Notes under the pieces: generated by a model
The model's database searches: none
What the model saw: only the letters and a program-made list of their open reading frames with translations
What the model was told of the DNA's origin: nothing
Shown here: piece by piece, positions 1 through 8,077 of the stretch
Layout: each line of letters starts with the position of its first letter
How positions within the stretch are numbered: the first letter of the stretch is position 1
Made by a program: the position numbers and the translations under genes
From: an uncultured Nitrosospira sp.
GTDB taxonomy: Bacteria; Nitrospirota; Nitrospiria; Nitrospirales; Nitrospiraceae
Assembly (NCBI GenBank): GCA_900696515.1
Contig: CAADGK010000010.1
Coordinates: forward strand, 1-64,000
Reading direction: 5' to 3'
DNA length: 64,000 bases

Positions 1-267
1 CTCGACTGAGACACGGAAGCTCGTTGAATGACAGCAGTCGTACTGGTCCCACCATCGACAGTCCATCGACTAGGCCATAACATCTCTGTACGTCGCCGCC
101 TGCTTTTGCTTATGAGATCAGAACCAACCGCGATGCACGATATAAAATCCAACCCACTTGAGCATTCACAGCTACACACGATTTGCAGGAGTTAACCGAG
201 AAGAATATCATCATCCCACTGAAGGCGGTTGGAGCACCCGTTATGAGATTAACTTGTAGCCCCATAA
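1..267. other. gene-poor stretch at window start
   Basis: No convincing coding sequence, RNA gene or promoter is visible. The open frames here lack a plausible ribosome binding site, show no protein-like composition, and one of them runs straight through the inverted-repeat element that follows. Confidence 0.5.
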
Positions 268-373
268 CTAAGGAAGGTCTGATTAATTCAAATTTTTCAG
301 CGGACACCAGTGGAAACCCCAATGTTTTGAGATCTGACGAGATCAAAAACGGAATTAATCAGACCTTCCCTAA
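268..373. mobile_element. 98-bp MITE of IS5 type with 4-bp target duplication
   Basis: Two perfect 18-bp terminal inverted repeats, beginning GGAAGGTCTGATTAATTC, lie at 272-289 and 352-369. They are flanked on both outer sides by the same 4 bp, CTAA (268-271 and 370-373). A 4-bp duplication fitting YTAR and ends starting GGAAGGT are typical of the IS5 group. The interior of about 60 bp cannot encode a transposase, so this is a non-autonomous miniature element that would need a transposase supplied elsewhere. Repeats and duplication are seen directly; the IS5 assignment is inference. Confidence 0.8.
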
Positions 374-559
374 CAGTCAGAAGGGAATTGGCCTCACAAA
401 GAAATTGTGCGTACCAGCGATGCATGACACAATGCCTGGCCACGTCAGTTCAGCTTGAAGAGGCTGATTAATCTCTGAACTATTGAAAGAATCATGCGTT
501 GGTTTGCAGTCTCCTCGCTGTATGCTGGCAGTTAGACTTCCCAGGAGGCCGCACATCGG
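374..559. other. intergenic region before the membrane protein gene
   Basis: No gene is seen. The string CTGATTAATCTC near 463-474 partly resembles the inner part of the MITE terminal repeat and may be a decayed second end. The segment ends with the AGGAGG ribosome binding site of the next gene at about 542-547. Confidence 0.4.
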
Positions 560-1057
560 ATGGAAACGTTCCTGTCAATCGTAGGATCCATCGCATCAAT
601 CTTTGGTGCTATCTGGGCGATTGTTGAAGCTAGAAAGGCCGCGCGCTCAGCAAGCGCCGCGGAACGGATCCACCAAGAGCTAGTGGATCGCCGGAAACTC
701 GCCGAGGTTGTACAGATTCACTCCGAGATCAAGCGGGTCCTAAGCGTGGTGGCTCGAGTAGGACCCACATCAACGTCGCAGCTCGTCAAAGGGCTGGACT
801 GCGCAGGTATCGCGCGCGAGGTGGAAGCGTTCCTCGCCATGTTGCTTGAGCAGCGCGGTCACTTCTCTAAGAAGTACTCTGACCACGTAGCCGAACTGCG
901 TGATGACCTCAAGTTGGATATAGAAGGTCACGCGGAGGCCAGGGTTTTCAATGACAAGAAGCGCTTTGGAAAGAGCATCTACTACAAGATAGAGAGTTTC
1001 ACCCACGTTGTGAAGCAACTATCAGACGCAGAGCAAGTGCCTCCACTTGAAACCTAG
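560..1057 (+). CDS. small membrane-anchored coiled-coil protein, unknown function
   Basis: A 165-residue protein that I do not recognise. Residues about 3-21 form one hydrophobic N-terminal segment (SIVGSIASIFGAIWAIV). A basic, alanine-rich helix follows, and the rest of the chain is charged and helical with coiled-coil character, so the protein probably sits in the inner membrane with a cytoplasmic helical domain. The ATG is preceded by AGGAGG eleven bases upstream. Only ten bases separate its stop from the downstream YfbU-family gene, and that spacing implies co-expression. No catalytic motif is visible. The pair could be an accessory or defence-like unit, but nothing in the sequence proves this. 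Confidence 0.7.
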   Translation: METFLSIVGSIASIFGAIWAIVEARKAARSASAAERIHQELVDRRKLAEVVQIHSEIKRVLSVVARVGPTSTSQLVKGLDCAGIAREVEAFLAMLLEQRGHFSKKYSDHVAELRDDLKLDIEGHAEARVFNDKKRFGKSIYYKIESFTHVVKQLSDAEQVPPLET

Positions 1058-1067
1058 GAGCTGGCTC

Positions 1068-1625
1068 ATGAAGCTCACCGACGGCGAAAAGCTCATCCTT
1101 CTCATGCTCGCCGAGATGTATGAAAAGCTACAGATTGATGGCGAAACGAAGCCAGACTTCCTGAGATCGGCGATTTTCCACGACCATCTCTGGGCTATCC
1201 GATGGAAGTATAGCGGCATCCCCTTCGAACCAACGGATGATCCACCCGTAGTACGGGAGGTCGTGGACATACTCGACATGTGGACTTTTATAGAGTACGC
1301 CTACTCCAATCTAGATAAGGAACAGCGGCAGAAACTTGCACTGGACGCCGCACCATTCGGAGAGAATCCCCGTTTCAGCGGCTTCGACGGGAACCATGAG
1401 AGCGAACACATGTCTGTCGCCATGTTCCTGGTCAATCAACTTGATCGCTTCCAAGAGTTCAAAGGCAGAAACTTCAACTGTCATCACCGTTCGCTGGATA
1501 CACACAGACGCATGCTTGCTGCTTTTGAGCCTCTTCGTTCTTCTCTCGCCGATTCATCGCTTTCCGTCGAGCAACTGACGAAGATCCTGAAGGGGCGTGC
1601 CCATCCAAACCCCATGAAACCCTAA
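1068..1625 (+). CDS. YfbU family protein
   Basis: A 185-residue protein resembling E. coli YfbU (PF03887). The shared pattern includes an N-terminal LTDGEKLIL segment, a central stretch about when to expect a helix-rich VVDILDMWTFIEYAYSNL, then FSGFDGNHESEHMSVAMFLV and a C-terminal RRMLAAFEPL helix. The family's biochemical role is not established. The ATG at 1068 was chosen because TAGGAG lies seven bases upstream and it leaves the preceding stop intact; a longer frame would need a TTG without a ribosome binding site. It is the second gene of a pair with the membrane protein just upstream. Confidence 0.8.
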   Translation: MKLTDGEKLILLMLAEMYEKLQIDGETKPDFLRSAIFHDHLWAIRWKYSGIPFEPTDDPPVVREVVDILDMWTFIEYAYSNLDKEQRQKLALDAAPFGENPRFSGFDGNHESEHMSVAMFLVNQLDRFQEFKGRNFNCHHRSLDTHRRMLAAFEPLRSSLADSSLSVEQLTKILKGRAHPNPMKP

Positions 1626-1759
1626 CCCTCTCGCCCTACAGATCAGTGAGAAACTGATGCCTGGGAGCATCTTTTAGTTAAGCTCCGTCTTGCCTTGCTT
1701 TTTCCAGCCCTTTAGGATGTCTCCAACAACAGCCTACCCCCACTCACTGAGGAATTCAC

Positions 1760-2404
1760 ATGGAAGCAAGTTTTTGGCACAACCGCTGGCAGACAAACCA
1801 GACCGGCTGGCACGAGCAGACCGTTAACCCACTACTGATCGCCCATTTCCCTTCGCTTAACGTGCCCCTAGGTAGTCGCGTCTTTGTCCCACTCTGCGGC
1901 AAATCGCTCGATCTTGGCTGGCTCCTGTCTCGTGGTTATGCCGTTGCCGGGGTGGAACTCAGCAAGCTCGCCGTGACACAACTCTTTGCCGAGCTGGGAA
2001 TGGAAGCTCGTATCTCTGAGGTCGGGAAGCACAAACTCTTTAGCGGAGAGAAGATCGATATCTTCGTAGGCGATCTCTTTGACCTATCGCGTGAAGTCCT
2101 CGGCCCTGTGGATGCGGTCTATGACCGGGCTGCGTTGGTCGCGTTGCCGGAGCCCATGCGGGTGGAGTACACGGCGCATCTCAAATCTCTCACGACATTG
2201 GCACCCCAACTCGTCATCGGCTATGAGTACGACCAGACCGTCGTGCCAGGGCCTCCGTTTTCCGTCACGTCCGACGAGCTCCACCGCCATTACAGCGACA
2301 GCTATACCCTCACACCGTTGGCCCGTATCGACGTCCCGAATGGGCTCAAGGGAAAGTGCCCCGCAACGGAACATGTTTGGCGGTTGGAGAAAAGACCGGC
2401 CTAA
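1760..2404 (+). CDS. tpm: thiopurine S-methyltransferase family protein
   Basis: A 214-residue SAM-dependent methyltransferase of the TPMT family, which methylates thiols and, in bacteria, selenium or tellurium compounds. The N-terminal FWHNRWQTNQTGWHE and the VFVPLCGKSLDLGWL segment are hallmarks of the family; the latter is the SAM-binding motif I region, and GVELSK follows it. Length fits the bacterial family. A GAGG ribosome binding site sits just before the ATG. It appears to be a single-gene unit, convergent with the next gene, and is probably cytoplasmic and involved in detoxification. Confidence 0.88.
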   Translation: MEASFWHNRWQTNQTGWHEQTVNPLLIAHFPSLNVPLGSRVFVPLCGKSLDLGWLLSRGYAVAGVELSKLAVTQLFAELGMEARISEVGKHKLFSGEKIDIFVGDLFDLSREVLGPVDAVYDRAALVALPEPMRVEYTAHLKSLTTLAPQLVIGYEYDQTVVPGPPFSVTSDELHRHYSDSYTLTPLARIDVPNGLKGKCPATEHVWRLEKRPA

Positions 2405-2432
2405 GAAAAGAAGGGGGCGGGAATAGTTTCTA

Positions 2433-3176
2433 TTACACTCCGATAGCCAGACGTACGGGATGGACGGTTTCCTGAATTCCGTACGGCCCGGTTGATTCCA
2501 CCCGCTCAGGATCTACATACGTACCGAACAGCCGATCCCATACGGTAAACAGCACTCCGAAATTTGCCCCAGCCCTTCCAATCTCTTTCAGGTGGTGCAC
2601 CCGATGATAACGAGGCGTGACAAAGAGCCACTCCAGCTTCCTCGATTGCCAGACCACGTTCATGTGCATCCAGTTATTCGTCAGGATCATCAGATAGGAA
2701 TAGATCGGGAAAAATGCTGCGGGCACCGGCTTGAGCAGCGGGAACGCGAGCAAATATGGGATGTTGGCGAGGACGATTTGTGGAAAGCTCGCCCGGACAC
2801 CGGCCAACCAGTACAACTCCGTTGGCGCATGGTGCCATCGATGGATCGACCAGCCCCATGACGTATGCCAAAACCGATGCATCCAATAGCCGATTCCGTC
2901 GAGAACGAACAGAAACACGATCAGCTTGAAACCGAATGGAAGTGCCTGCCAACGCCAATAGGAGTGGTGCGGAAACGGGATTTGGTTCGTCACCTGTGCG
3001 GCGAAGACGAAGAAGATCTGGTACGTGGTGAGGGCTGCCACATCCGGCAAGAACACCTGAAGATATTGAACTGGACGTGTGGCCCAACAATACTCCGCCG
3101 CGAAAAAAAGCAGGCCGATTCCCCAATAGATGGCGATCCCTTCCCACGCAAACGTATTCGCAAGCGCGTCAAGCAT
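2433..3176 (-). CDS. sterol desaturase / fatty acid hydroxylase family membrane protein
   Basis: A 247-residue integral membrane protein of the fatty acid hydroxylase superfamily (PF04116). The di-iron histidine boxes are visible in order: HRFWH, then HRWHH, a later HMNVVW, and HRVHH near the C-terminus. These proteins use a membrane-embedded di-iron centre to hydroxylate or desaturate lipids; the substrate cannot be told from sequence. Several hydrophobic helices surround the boxes. It stands alone, convergent with the methyltransferase gene. Confidence 0.85.
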   Translation of the reverse strand: MLDALANTFAWEGIAIYWGIGLLFFAAEYCWATRPVQYLQVFLPDVAALTTYQIFFVFAAQVTNQIPFPHHSYWRWQALPFGFKLIVFLFVLDGIGYWMHRFWHTSWGWSIHRWHHAPTELYWLAGVRASFPQIVLANIPYLLAFPLLKPVPAAFFPIYSYLMILTNNWMHMNVVWQSRKLEWLFVTPRYHRVHHLKEIGRAGANFGVLFTVWDRLFGTYVDPERVESTGPYGIQETVHPVRLAIGV

Positions 3177-3448
3177 TATTATGACCTCGGATATGTCTCG
3201 TAAAGTGACGCTACGAAAAGCAAGGCGGGAGGATCGCTCATCTTGAAGTCACGGGTCAAGTCTGTAGGGCTACATCAAAAGTAGGGGACCTTTCCGGCCG
3301 CGAGAAAGATTCCACTCATTATATGACCATGACAAGGAGATTACTAAACGCCAGGATAGCTTGCTACTTGGCGAACATTCTGAAGCAGAGCGGTAAGGTT
3401 GGCCGACAAAACTCTCGGCGCTTGGCGAAAGCACCTGGCAGAGAGGAT

Positions 3449-4540
3449 TTACACGTTAAACCTAAAGTAGACGATGTCAGCTTCTTTGATGACGTAGTCT
3501 TTGCCTTCAAGGCGGAACAACCCCCTCTCCTTTACCTTCGCCTCCGATCCACAGGCCAGCAGGTCATCATAGTGATAGACCTCGGCGCGGATGAAGCCGC
3601 GCTCCATGTCGGAGTGGATCTTGCCCGCCGCTTGCGGGGCTTTGGTGTTTCTGGGAATCGGCCAGGCGCGAGACTCGGTGTCGCCAGCGGTGAAAAACGT
3701 CACCAAATCCAGCAAGCTATAGGCTTCGCGCGTCAGCCGGACCAGTCCTGATTCGGTCAATCCCATTTCACTCAAGAAGTCCGTCCGTTCGCTTTCAGGT
3801 AACGACGAAAGCTCCGCTTCAAGCTGCCCGCAGATCGTCACAACTCTGGCCCCGCGCTTGGCGGCAAAGTCTCGCACTGTCTGGACCATGGCTTCGTCGG
3901 CATTCTTCCCTTCCGAGACGTTGGCCACAAACAGCACCGGCTTCGCGGAAAGCAGCTGGCATTCTGTGAGGATTGCCCGTTCCTCTGCCGGATATTCCCG
4001 ATTACCTAACCACTCGCCCTTGTCGAGCATGCCGATGAGCTTGGTAAGAAACTCTACTTCAAAGGCGGCTTTCTTATCTCCCGCCCGAACCTTCTTTTCC
4101 GTTTTCTGCTTTCGCCGATCAAGCGTCTCCAGATCGGAGAGCATGAGTTCGGTTTCGATTACTCCGATGTCCCGAAGCGGATCGACACCGCCGCTGACAT
4201 GAACCACATCGGTCCCCTGAAAACACCGCACCACGTGCAGTAGCGCATCGACTTCGCGGATGTGACCAAGAAATTGATTCCCCAGTCCTTCCCCTTTACT
4301 GGCCCCCTCGACCAGTCCAGCGATATCTCGAACTTCCAGGGTGCTGTAGGTGGTTTTCTTTGAAACGAAGATTTCGGTCAGTTTGACAAGCCGAGGATCC
4401 GGCACCAGTGCCACGCCGGTATTGGGATCCACCGTGGCGAACGGATAGTTCGCCGCGAGCGCCCCACCACCGGTGAGTGCATTGAAAACCGTTGTCTTAC
4501 CAACGTTGGGAAGCCCGATCATGCCGCAACAGAGTCCCAT
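3449..4540 (-). CDS. ychF: ribosome-binding ATPase YchF
   Basis: A 363-residue Obg-family P-loop protein, YchF/EngD. The P-loop [14 protein letters not shown] is at residues about 9-22, switch motifs follow, and the NVSE variant of the G4 motif explains the family's preference for ATP over GTP. The C-terminal TGS domain ([22 protein letters not shown] onward) is intact, ending in the usual [11 protein letters not shown]-like tail. It binds ribosomes and affects translation and stress responses. It is the last gene of the ispE-prs-rplY-pth-ychF run, a common pairing with pth. Confidence 0.96.
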   Translation of the reverse strand: MGLCCGMIGLPNVGKTTVFNALTGGGALAANYPFATVDPNTGVALVPDPRLVKLTEIFVSKKTTYSTLEVRDIAGLVEGASKGEGLGNQFLGHIREVDALLHVVRCFQGTDVVHVSGGVDPLRDIGVIETELMLSDLETLDRRKQKTEKKVRAGDKKAAFEVEFLTKLIGMLDKGEWLGNREYPAEERAILTECQLLSAKPVLFVANVSEGKNADEAMVQTVRDFAAKRGARVVTICGQLEAELSSLPESERTDFLSEMGLTESGLVRLTREAYSLLDLVTFFTAGDTESRAWPIPRNTKAPQAAGKIHSDMERGFIRAEVYHYDDLLACGSEAKVKERGLFRLEGKDYVIKEADIVYFRFNV

Positions 4541-4602
4541 ATTTCTCCAGTTCTAAGTTTTGCGTTCTGAGTGCTGAGTTTCCTGAACTCAACACCGTTC
4601 AC
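4541..4602. repeat. degenerate TGAGTT-type spacer repeat
   Basis: The gap between pth and ychF is made of decayed repeats of a TTCTGAGT-like unit (near 4550, 4564 and 4575) and contains a TGAGTT/AACTCA inverted pair at 4575-4591. It resembles low-complexity spacer repeats rather than a terminator, because no T-run follows. Confidence 0.4.
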
Positions 4603-5187
4603 TCACAACTCACCGCTTCTGCTTTCTTCACGGACATTGAACTGATTCATCGCCACTTCTGGTCCCCGGTGGATCAGACACTCCAGCGCATCAACAGCTC
4701 GCTCCAAACAAGGTTCAAAGACCGCTAATTCGTCCCTTGTGACTGGTTCTAACACATAGTCCGCAGAATCTTGGCCTGGTGCAGGCCGACCAACTCCAAT
4801 CTTGAGTCTAATAAATTGCGGAGTGCCCAGCGCTTCGATGAGTGATTTGATCCCGTTATGCCCCCCGTAGCCCCCGGAAAGCTTGATCCGCAGCCGTCCC
4901 GGCTCTAGATCGAGATCATCATGGACGACAATGAGTTCGTTGGGAGTAAGGGAATACTCTCGCAGAAGACCCTTGACGGGAGGACCGGAACAATTCATCC
5001 AGTCGAGGAGCCCAGCCAATTCGATTAATTCTCGTCCAAGTCGCCCGGAGCCTCGCTGTGCAGTACCCCGCGGTGAGAGTCGGATCGACCATCGAGCGGC
5101 AGCCCGCTCGATGGCCCACATCCCGACATTGTGACGGGTCTGGGCATAGGCCTTTCCCGGATTGCCCAGTCCAACAAGCAGACGCAA
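4603..5187 (-). CDS. pth: peptidyl-tRNA hydrolase
   Basis: A 194-residue enzyme that cleaves peptidyl-tRNAs released by stalled or aborted ribosomes. The start LLVGLGNPGKAYAQTRHNVG carries Asn9 and the catalytic His19, WMNCSG holds the second conserved Asn, and VVHDDLDLEPG with GGHNGIKSL completes the active-site and substrate loops. Length is normal. It sits two bases downstream of rplY and upstream of ychF, the usual neighbourhood. The segment between residues 35 and 60 (RGTAQRGSGRLGRELIELAG) is rather divergent from most homologues. Confidence 0.95.
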   Translation of the reverse strand: MRLLVGLGNPGKAYAQTRHNVGMWAIERAAARWSIRLSPRGTAQRGSGRLGRELIELAGLLDWMNCSGPPVKGLLREYSLTPNELIVVHDDLDLEPGRLRIKLSGGYGGHNGIKSLIEALGTPQFIRLKIGVGRPAPGQDSADYVLEPVTRDELAVFEPCLERAVDALECLIHRGPEVAMNQFNVREESRSGEL

Positions 5188-5189
5188 CG

Positions 5190-5969
5190 TTACTTCTTCT
5201 TTTCAGCTTCTTTCTTCTCGGCCTTTGGCGCGGCAGCCGCGTCTTTCTTTTCTCCGCCCTTGGCATCACCGGCAGGCGCTGCAGCACCGGCCTTAGCCGG
5301 CTCGCCCCCAGCTCCTTCCGCGCCCACTTCTTTGCCCTTCGCCATGACTTCCGGTTCGCCTGCAGCACCTGCACCACTGGTCAGCAAGGCCTCCAGTTTT
5401 GCATCCGACATCGGGGCTGCAACACTCACCACCATCTGGTCCGGTTCATCTAAGAAACGCACCCCGTCACGCGCGGCAATCTCTTTCACATGGATTCCGC
5501 TCCCGATGGTCAAGGCCGTCGCATCCACCTCGATGTGATCAGGCAATGCCGCGGGCAAACACTCGACATGCATATCACGCATGTTGTGGTGCAGCACACC
5601 ACCTTCCTTCACACCGGCTGGAATGCTGCCGATCACCTTGACCGGCACCTTGACCCGAATCGGTTTGCTCATTGAAATTTCAAAGAGATCTGCGTGCAAG
5701 ACCGCTCCTGTTACCGGATCCACTTGATAGTCCCGCAAGAGGGCGGTACGGCTCGGATTGGACTTGGCCCCATTGACGGTCAGTGAAATCAGCGCGGTGC
5801 TGCCCGCATGGGACTTCAAAATCTTGACCAAATCGTCCGGGCTGGCGATCAGCGAGAGACATTCACCCTGGCCGTACAACACCGCCGGAATTTTCCCTGC
5901 CCGCCGCATCGACCGCGCAGCTCCCTTACCTGCTTGTTCTCTCACCGACACCGTCAAATCGAATTTCAT
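5190..5969 (-). CDS. rplY: 50S ribosomal protein L25/Ctc, long form
   Basis: A 259-residue CTC-type L25 that binds 5S rRNA. The N-terminal L25 domain (residues 1-95) includes GKGAARSMRRAGKIPAVLYG and the DYQVDPVTGAVLHADLFEI signature; the second TL5 domain follows with GSIPAGVKEGGVLHH and EVDATALTIGSGIHVKEI. Residues beyond about 200 form an alanine-, glycine- and lysine-rich tail ending in many KK/EK pairs, longer than in most L25 proteins. It lies between prs and pth in a co-directional operon. Confidence 0.94.
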   Translation of the reverse strand: MKFDLTVSVREQAGKGAARSMRRAGKIPAVLYGQGECLSLIASPDDLVKILKSHAGSTALISLTVNGAKSNPSRTALLRDYQVDPVTGAVLHADLFEISMSKPIRVKVPVKVIGSIPAGVKEGGVLHHNMRDMHVECLPAALPDHIEVDATALTIGSGIHVKEIAARDGVRFLDEPDQMVVSVAAPMSDAKLEALLTSGAGAAGEPEVMAKGKEVGAEGAGGEPAKAGAAAPAGDAKGGEKKDAAAAPKAEKKEAEKKK

Positions 5970-6020
5970 GATTCTCCTCCGTCTCCCCAGCTTTCAGCAC
6001 AACGCCCGGCCCAGACCGGG

Positions 6021-6962
6021 CTAGGCAAATAGTGAACTCACCGACTCATCTTCATGAATGCGCCTGATCGCTTCGCCTAAAAGCGGCGCCACCGACAATT
6101 GATGCAACTTCGGACAGATCAACTCTTTCCCTCGCAACGGGATGGTGTTGGTGACCACTACTTGGGAAAGACACGACGACTGTAATCGTTCCAGCGCCGG
6201 CCCGGACAAGACCGCGTGGGTGCAGGCGGTCATGACCTCTCGCGCACCATGATCAAGACAGGCCTGAGCCCCTTGAACGATCGTACCCGCCGTATCGATC
6301 ATGTCATCAAGGAGGAGGACTCGCTTCCCCTGCACATCCCCGATGATATTCATGATCTGGGCTTGATTAGGACCTTCTCGGCGTTTATCAATGATCGCCA
6401 GATTGGCCTGAATCCGTTTGGCCAAAGCCCGGGCTCGCTCCACCCCTCCGGCATCCGGAGAAACCACGACGAGATCGGTCATTTGTTTTTTGACGATGTA
6501 GTCCAGCAAAACCGGAAGTGCATACAAGTGATCAACCGGCACGTTAAAGAAGCCTTGGATTTGTCCTGCATGAAGATCCATCGAGAGCACACGATCGGCC
6601 CCGGCCGTGGTCATCAAGTCCGCGACCAACTTGGCGGTAATGGGAACACGGGGTTGATCCTTCCGATCCTGACGCGCATATCCAAAATACGGGATCACCG
6701 CCGTGATACGATTGGCGGATGAACGTTTCAACGCGTCAATGATGATCAACAACTCCATTAAAGAATCGTTGACCGGCTGACAACAGGACTGCACAACGAA
6801 GACATCAGCGCCCCGAACATTTTCGTCGATCTTGACGCGGATCTCGCCGTCACTAAATGAAGCGACCGTCGCTTCACCTAACTTTTGCCCAAGGTACGCG
6901 CATATCTCATGCGCAAGCGCAAGATTGGCGTTACCAGAGAAAATTTTCAGTTCTCTGTTCAT
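6021..6962 (-). CDS. prs: ribose-phosphate pyrophosphokinase
   Basis: A 313-residue PRPP synthetase, which makes phosphoribosyl pyrophosphate from ribose 5-phosphate and ATP for nucleotide, histidine and NAD synthesis. Visible motifs are [13 protein letters not shown] at the N-terminus, the flexible-loop [34 protein letters not shown] and the PRPP-binding [14 protein letters not shown]. Length is standard for class I. It has its own promoter and a folded leader upstream, and leads into rplY, pth and ychF. Confidence 0.97.
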   Translation of the reverse strand: MNRELKIFSGNANLALAHEICAYLGQKLGEATVASFSDGEIRVKIDENVRGADVFVVQSCCQPVNDSLMELLIIIDALKRSSANRITAVIPYFGYARQDRKDQPRVPITAKLVADLMTTAGADRVLSMDLHAGQIQGFFNVPVDHLYALPVLLDYIVKKQMTDLVVVSPDAGGVERARALAKRIQANLAIIDKRREGPNQAQIMNIIGDVQGKRVLLLDDMIDTAGTIVQGAQACLDHGAREVMTACTHAVLSGPALERLQSSCLSQVVVTNTIPLRGKELICPKLHQLSVAPLLGEAIRRIHEDESVSSLFA

Positions 6963-7023
6963 CGAACGTTCCTAACTGATCGTCTCGTCTTTAGTCTAAC
7001 GTGCTGGATTCTCTAGTGGTTCT

Positions 7024-7076
7024 TGTGCGGCATGCATGCTGATTTGTATCAGCCCTACGACATTCGTCGCCGCACA
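7024..7076 (-). promoter_or_regulatory. hairpin in the prs leader
   Basis: The probable 5' leader of prs contains nested inverted repeats: an outer TGTGCGG/CCGCACA pair (7024-7030 and 7070-7076) around an inner GCTGAT-TTGT-ATCAGC hairpin (7038-7053). It matches no riboswitch that I know, and could be a folding element or simply a stabilising structure. Confidence 0.35.
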
Positions 7077-7108
7077 CACGACCGGGGAAACCAATCAAGG
7101 GGTGAAAC

Positions 7109-7136
7109 TGTATAAGAAATCCCCCGTTGCTGTCAA
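7109..7136 (-). promoter_or_regulatory. sigma70-like promoter of prs
   Basis: On the minus strand TTGACA (7131-7136) is followed after 16 bases by TATACA (7109-7114). Both hexamers are close to consensus. Transcription would start near 7102, giving a leader of about 140 bases before the prs ATG at 6962. Confidence 0.6.
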
Positions 7137-7168
7137 TAAACGACCGGCAGAATGTTGAACTCAGCCGA

Positions 7169-8077
7169 TTATGGGGAGCACGAAGTCTGTGCGACAAAAA
7201 CTTTGACCTGTGGCTCATTCAGGAACATGGCCTGTGCCTGACGAGCCTTCGTTTCATCACAAAACACCCCAAACACAGTCGCCCCGCTGCCAGAGAGAAG
7301 CGCTGCCTCGGCTCCCTGGGCCAGCAATCGTTGTTTGATCTCACCGAGTATGGGATAGGCCTTAAATACCGGTCCTTCGAAGTCGTTTTCTGCTGCTTTC
7401 AGCACCTGCTCCCATCCCAGCTCGGATGCATGTTCCATCTTGGCATGGGACGGAGACAGTGGAACCACTCCGGCTCGACCTGCAGAGAGTTGCTGATATG
7501 CCCACTTCGTTTCAACGGGGAACCCGGGGTTGACCAAGACAACCCATCGAGTTTGCTTGATTCGCACCGGAACGACGCGTTCACCGCGTCCCGCCACGGT
7601 CGCAGAGGGGGCGAAGAAGAAAAACGGCACATCGCTCCCGAGCGTCTGGCCAATGTCCGCCATCCTTTCAGCCGACCAGCCCAGATTGAGCAGCTGATTC
7701 AAGCCGAGTATCGTCGCGGCCGCATCACTGCTCCCGCCTCCCAGCCCGGCCCCCATCGGAATCCGCTTGGCGAGAGTGATGTCCAGTCCGCCCATTCGCC
7801 CACTCTGCTCCATGACCGCCACGGCCGCACGATGGACCAGATTGGAGCCATCGGTCTTCAATGATGGATCGTCACAGCGCAATGCGACCAGGGAATGGGC
7901 CTCGGTCCGTGCAATGGTGATCTCGTCCTCCACCCGAACCGTCTGCATCAACGACCATAGATTGTGGTAGCCGTCTGGGCGACGCTCAAGGATGCGCAGC
8001 ACGAGATTGATCTTGGCAGGTGCAACAACGCGAATGGATAGCGGCACGGCGGTCGATGCGGGAGAGCGGTTAGTCAC
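7169..8077 (-). CDS. ispE: 4-diphosphocytidyl-2-C-methyl-D-erythritol kinase
   Basis: A 302-residue GHMP kinase of the MEP isoprenoid pathway, which phosphorylates CDP-methylerythritol. The N-terminal APAKINLVLRILERRPDGYH and the glycine-rich ATP loop PMGAGLGGGSSDAAAT are diagnostic; LLSGSGATVFGVF is the third GHMP motif. It begins with GTG behind an AGGAGG that lies inside the end of the preceding response regulator gene, so the two overlap by eight bases. A polyprenyl synthase gene at the far end of the window belongs to the same pathway. Confidence 0.95.
   Translation of the reverse strand: MTNRSPASTAVPLSIRVVAPAKINLVLRILERRPDGYHNLWSLMQTVRVEDEITIARTEAHSLVALRCDDPSLKTDGSNLVHRAAVAVMEQSGRMGGLDITLAKRIPMGAGLGGGSSDAAATILGLNQLLNLGWSAERMADIGQTLGSDVPFFFFAPSATVAGRGERVVPVRIKQTRWVVLVNPGFPVETKWAYQQLSAGRAGVVPLSPSHAKMEHASELGWEQVLKAAENDFEGPVFKAYPILGEIKQRLLAQGAEAALLSGSGATVFGVFCDETKARQAQAMFLNEPQVKVFVAQTSCSP

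Noticed and set aside
183-458. 91-residue open frame on the plus strand
   Set aside because: It runs through the MITE and its terminal repeats, with no ribosome binding site or protein-like pattern.
3323-3751. 142-residue frame opposite ychF
   Set aside because: Most of it is antisense to the conserved YchF C-terminus, whose coding is certain.
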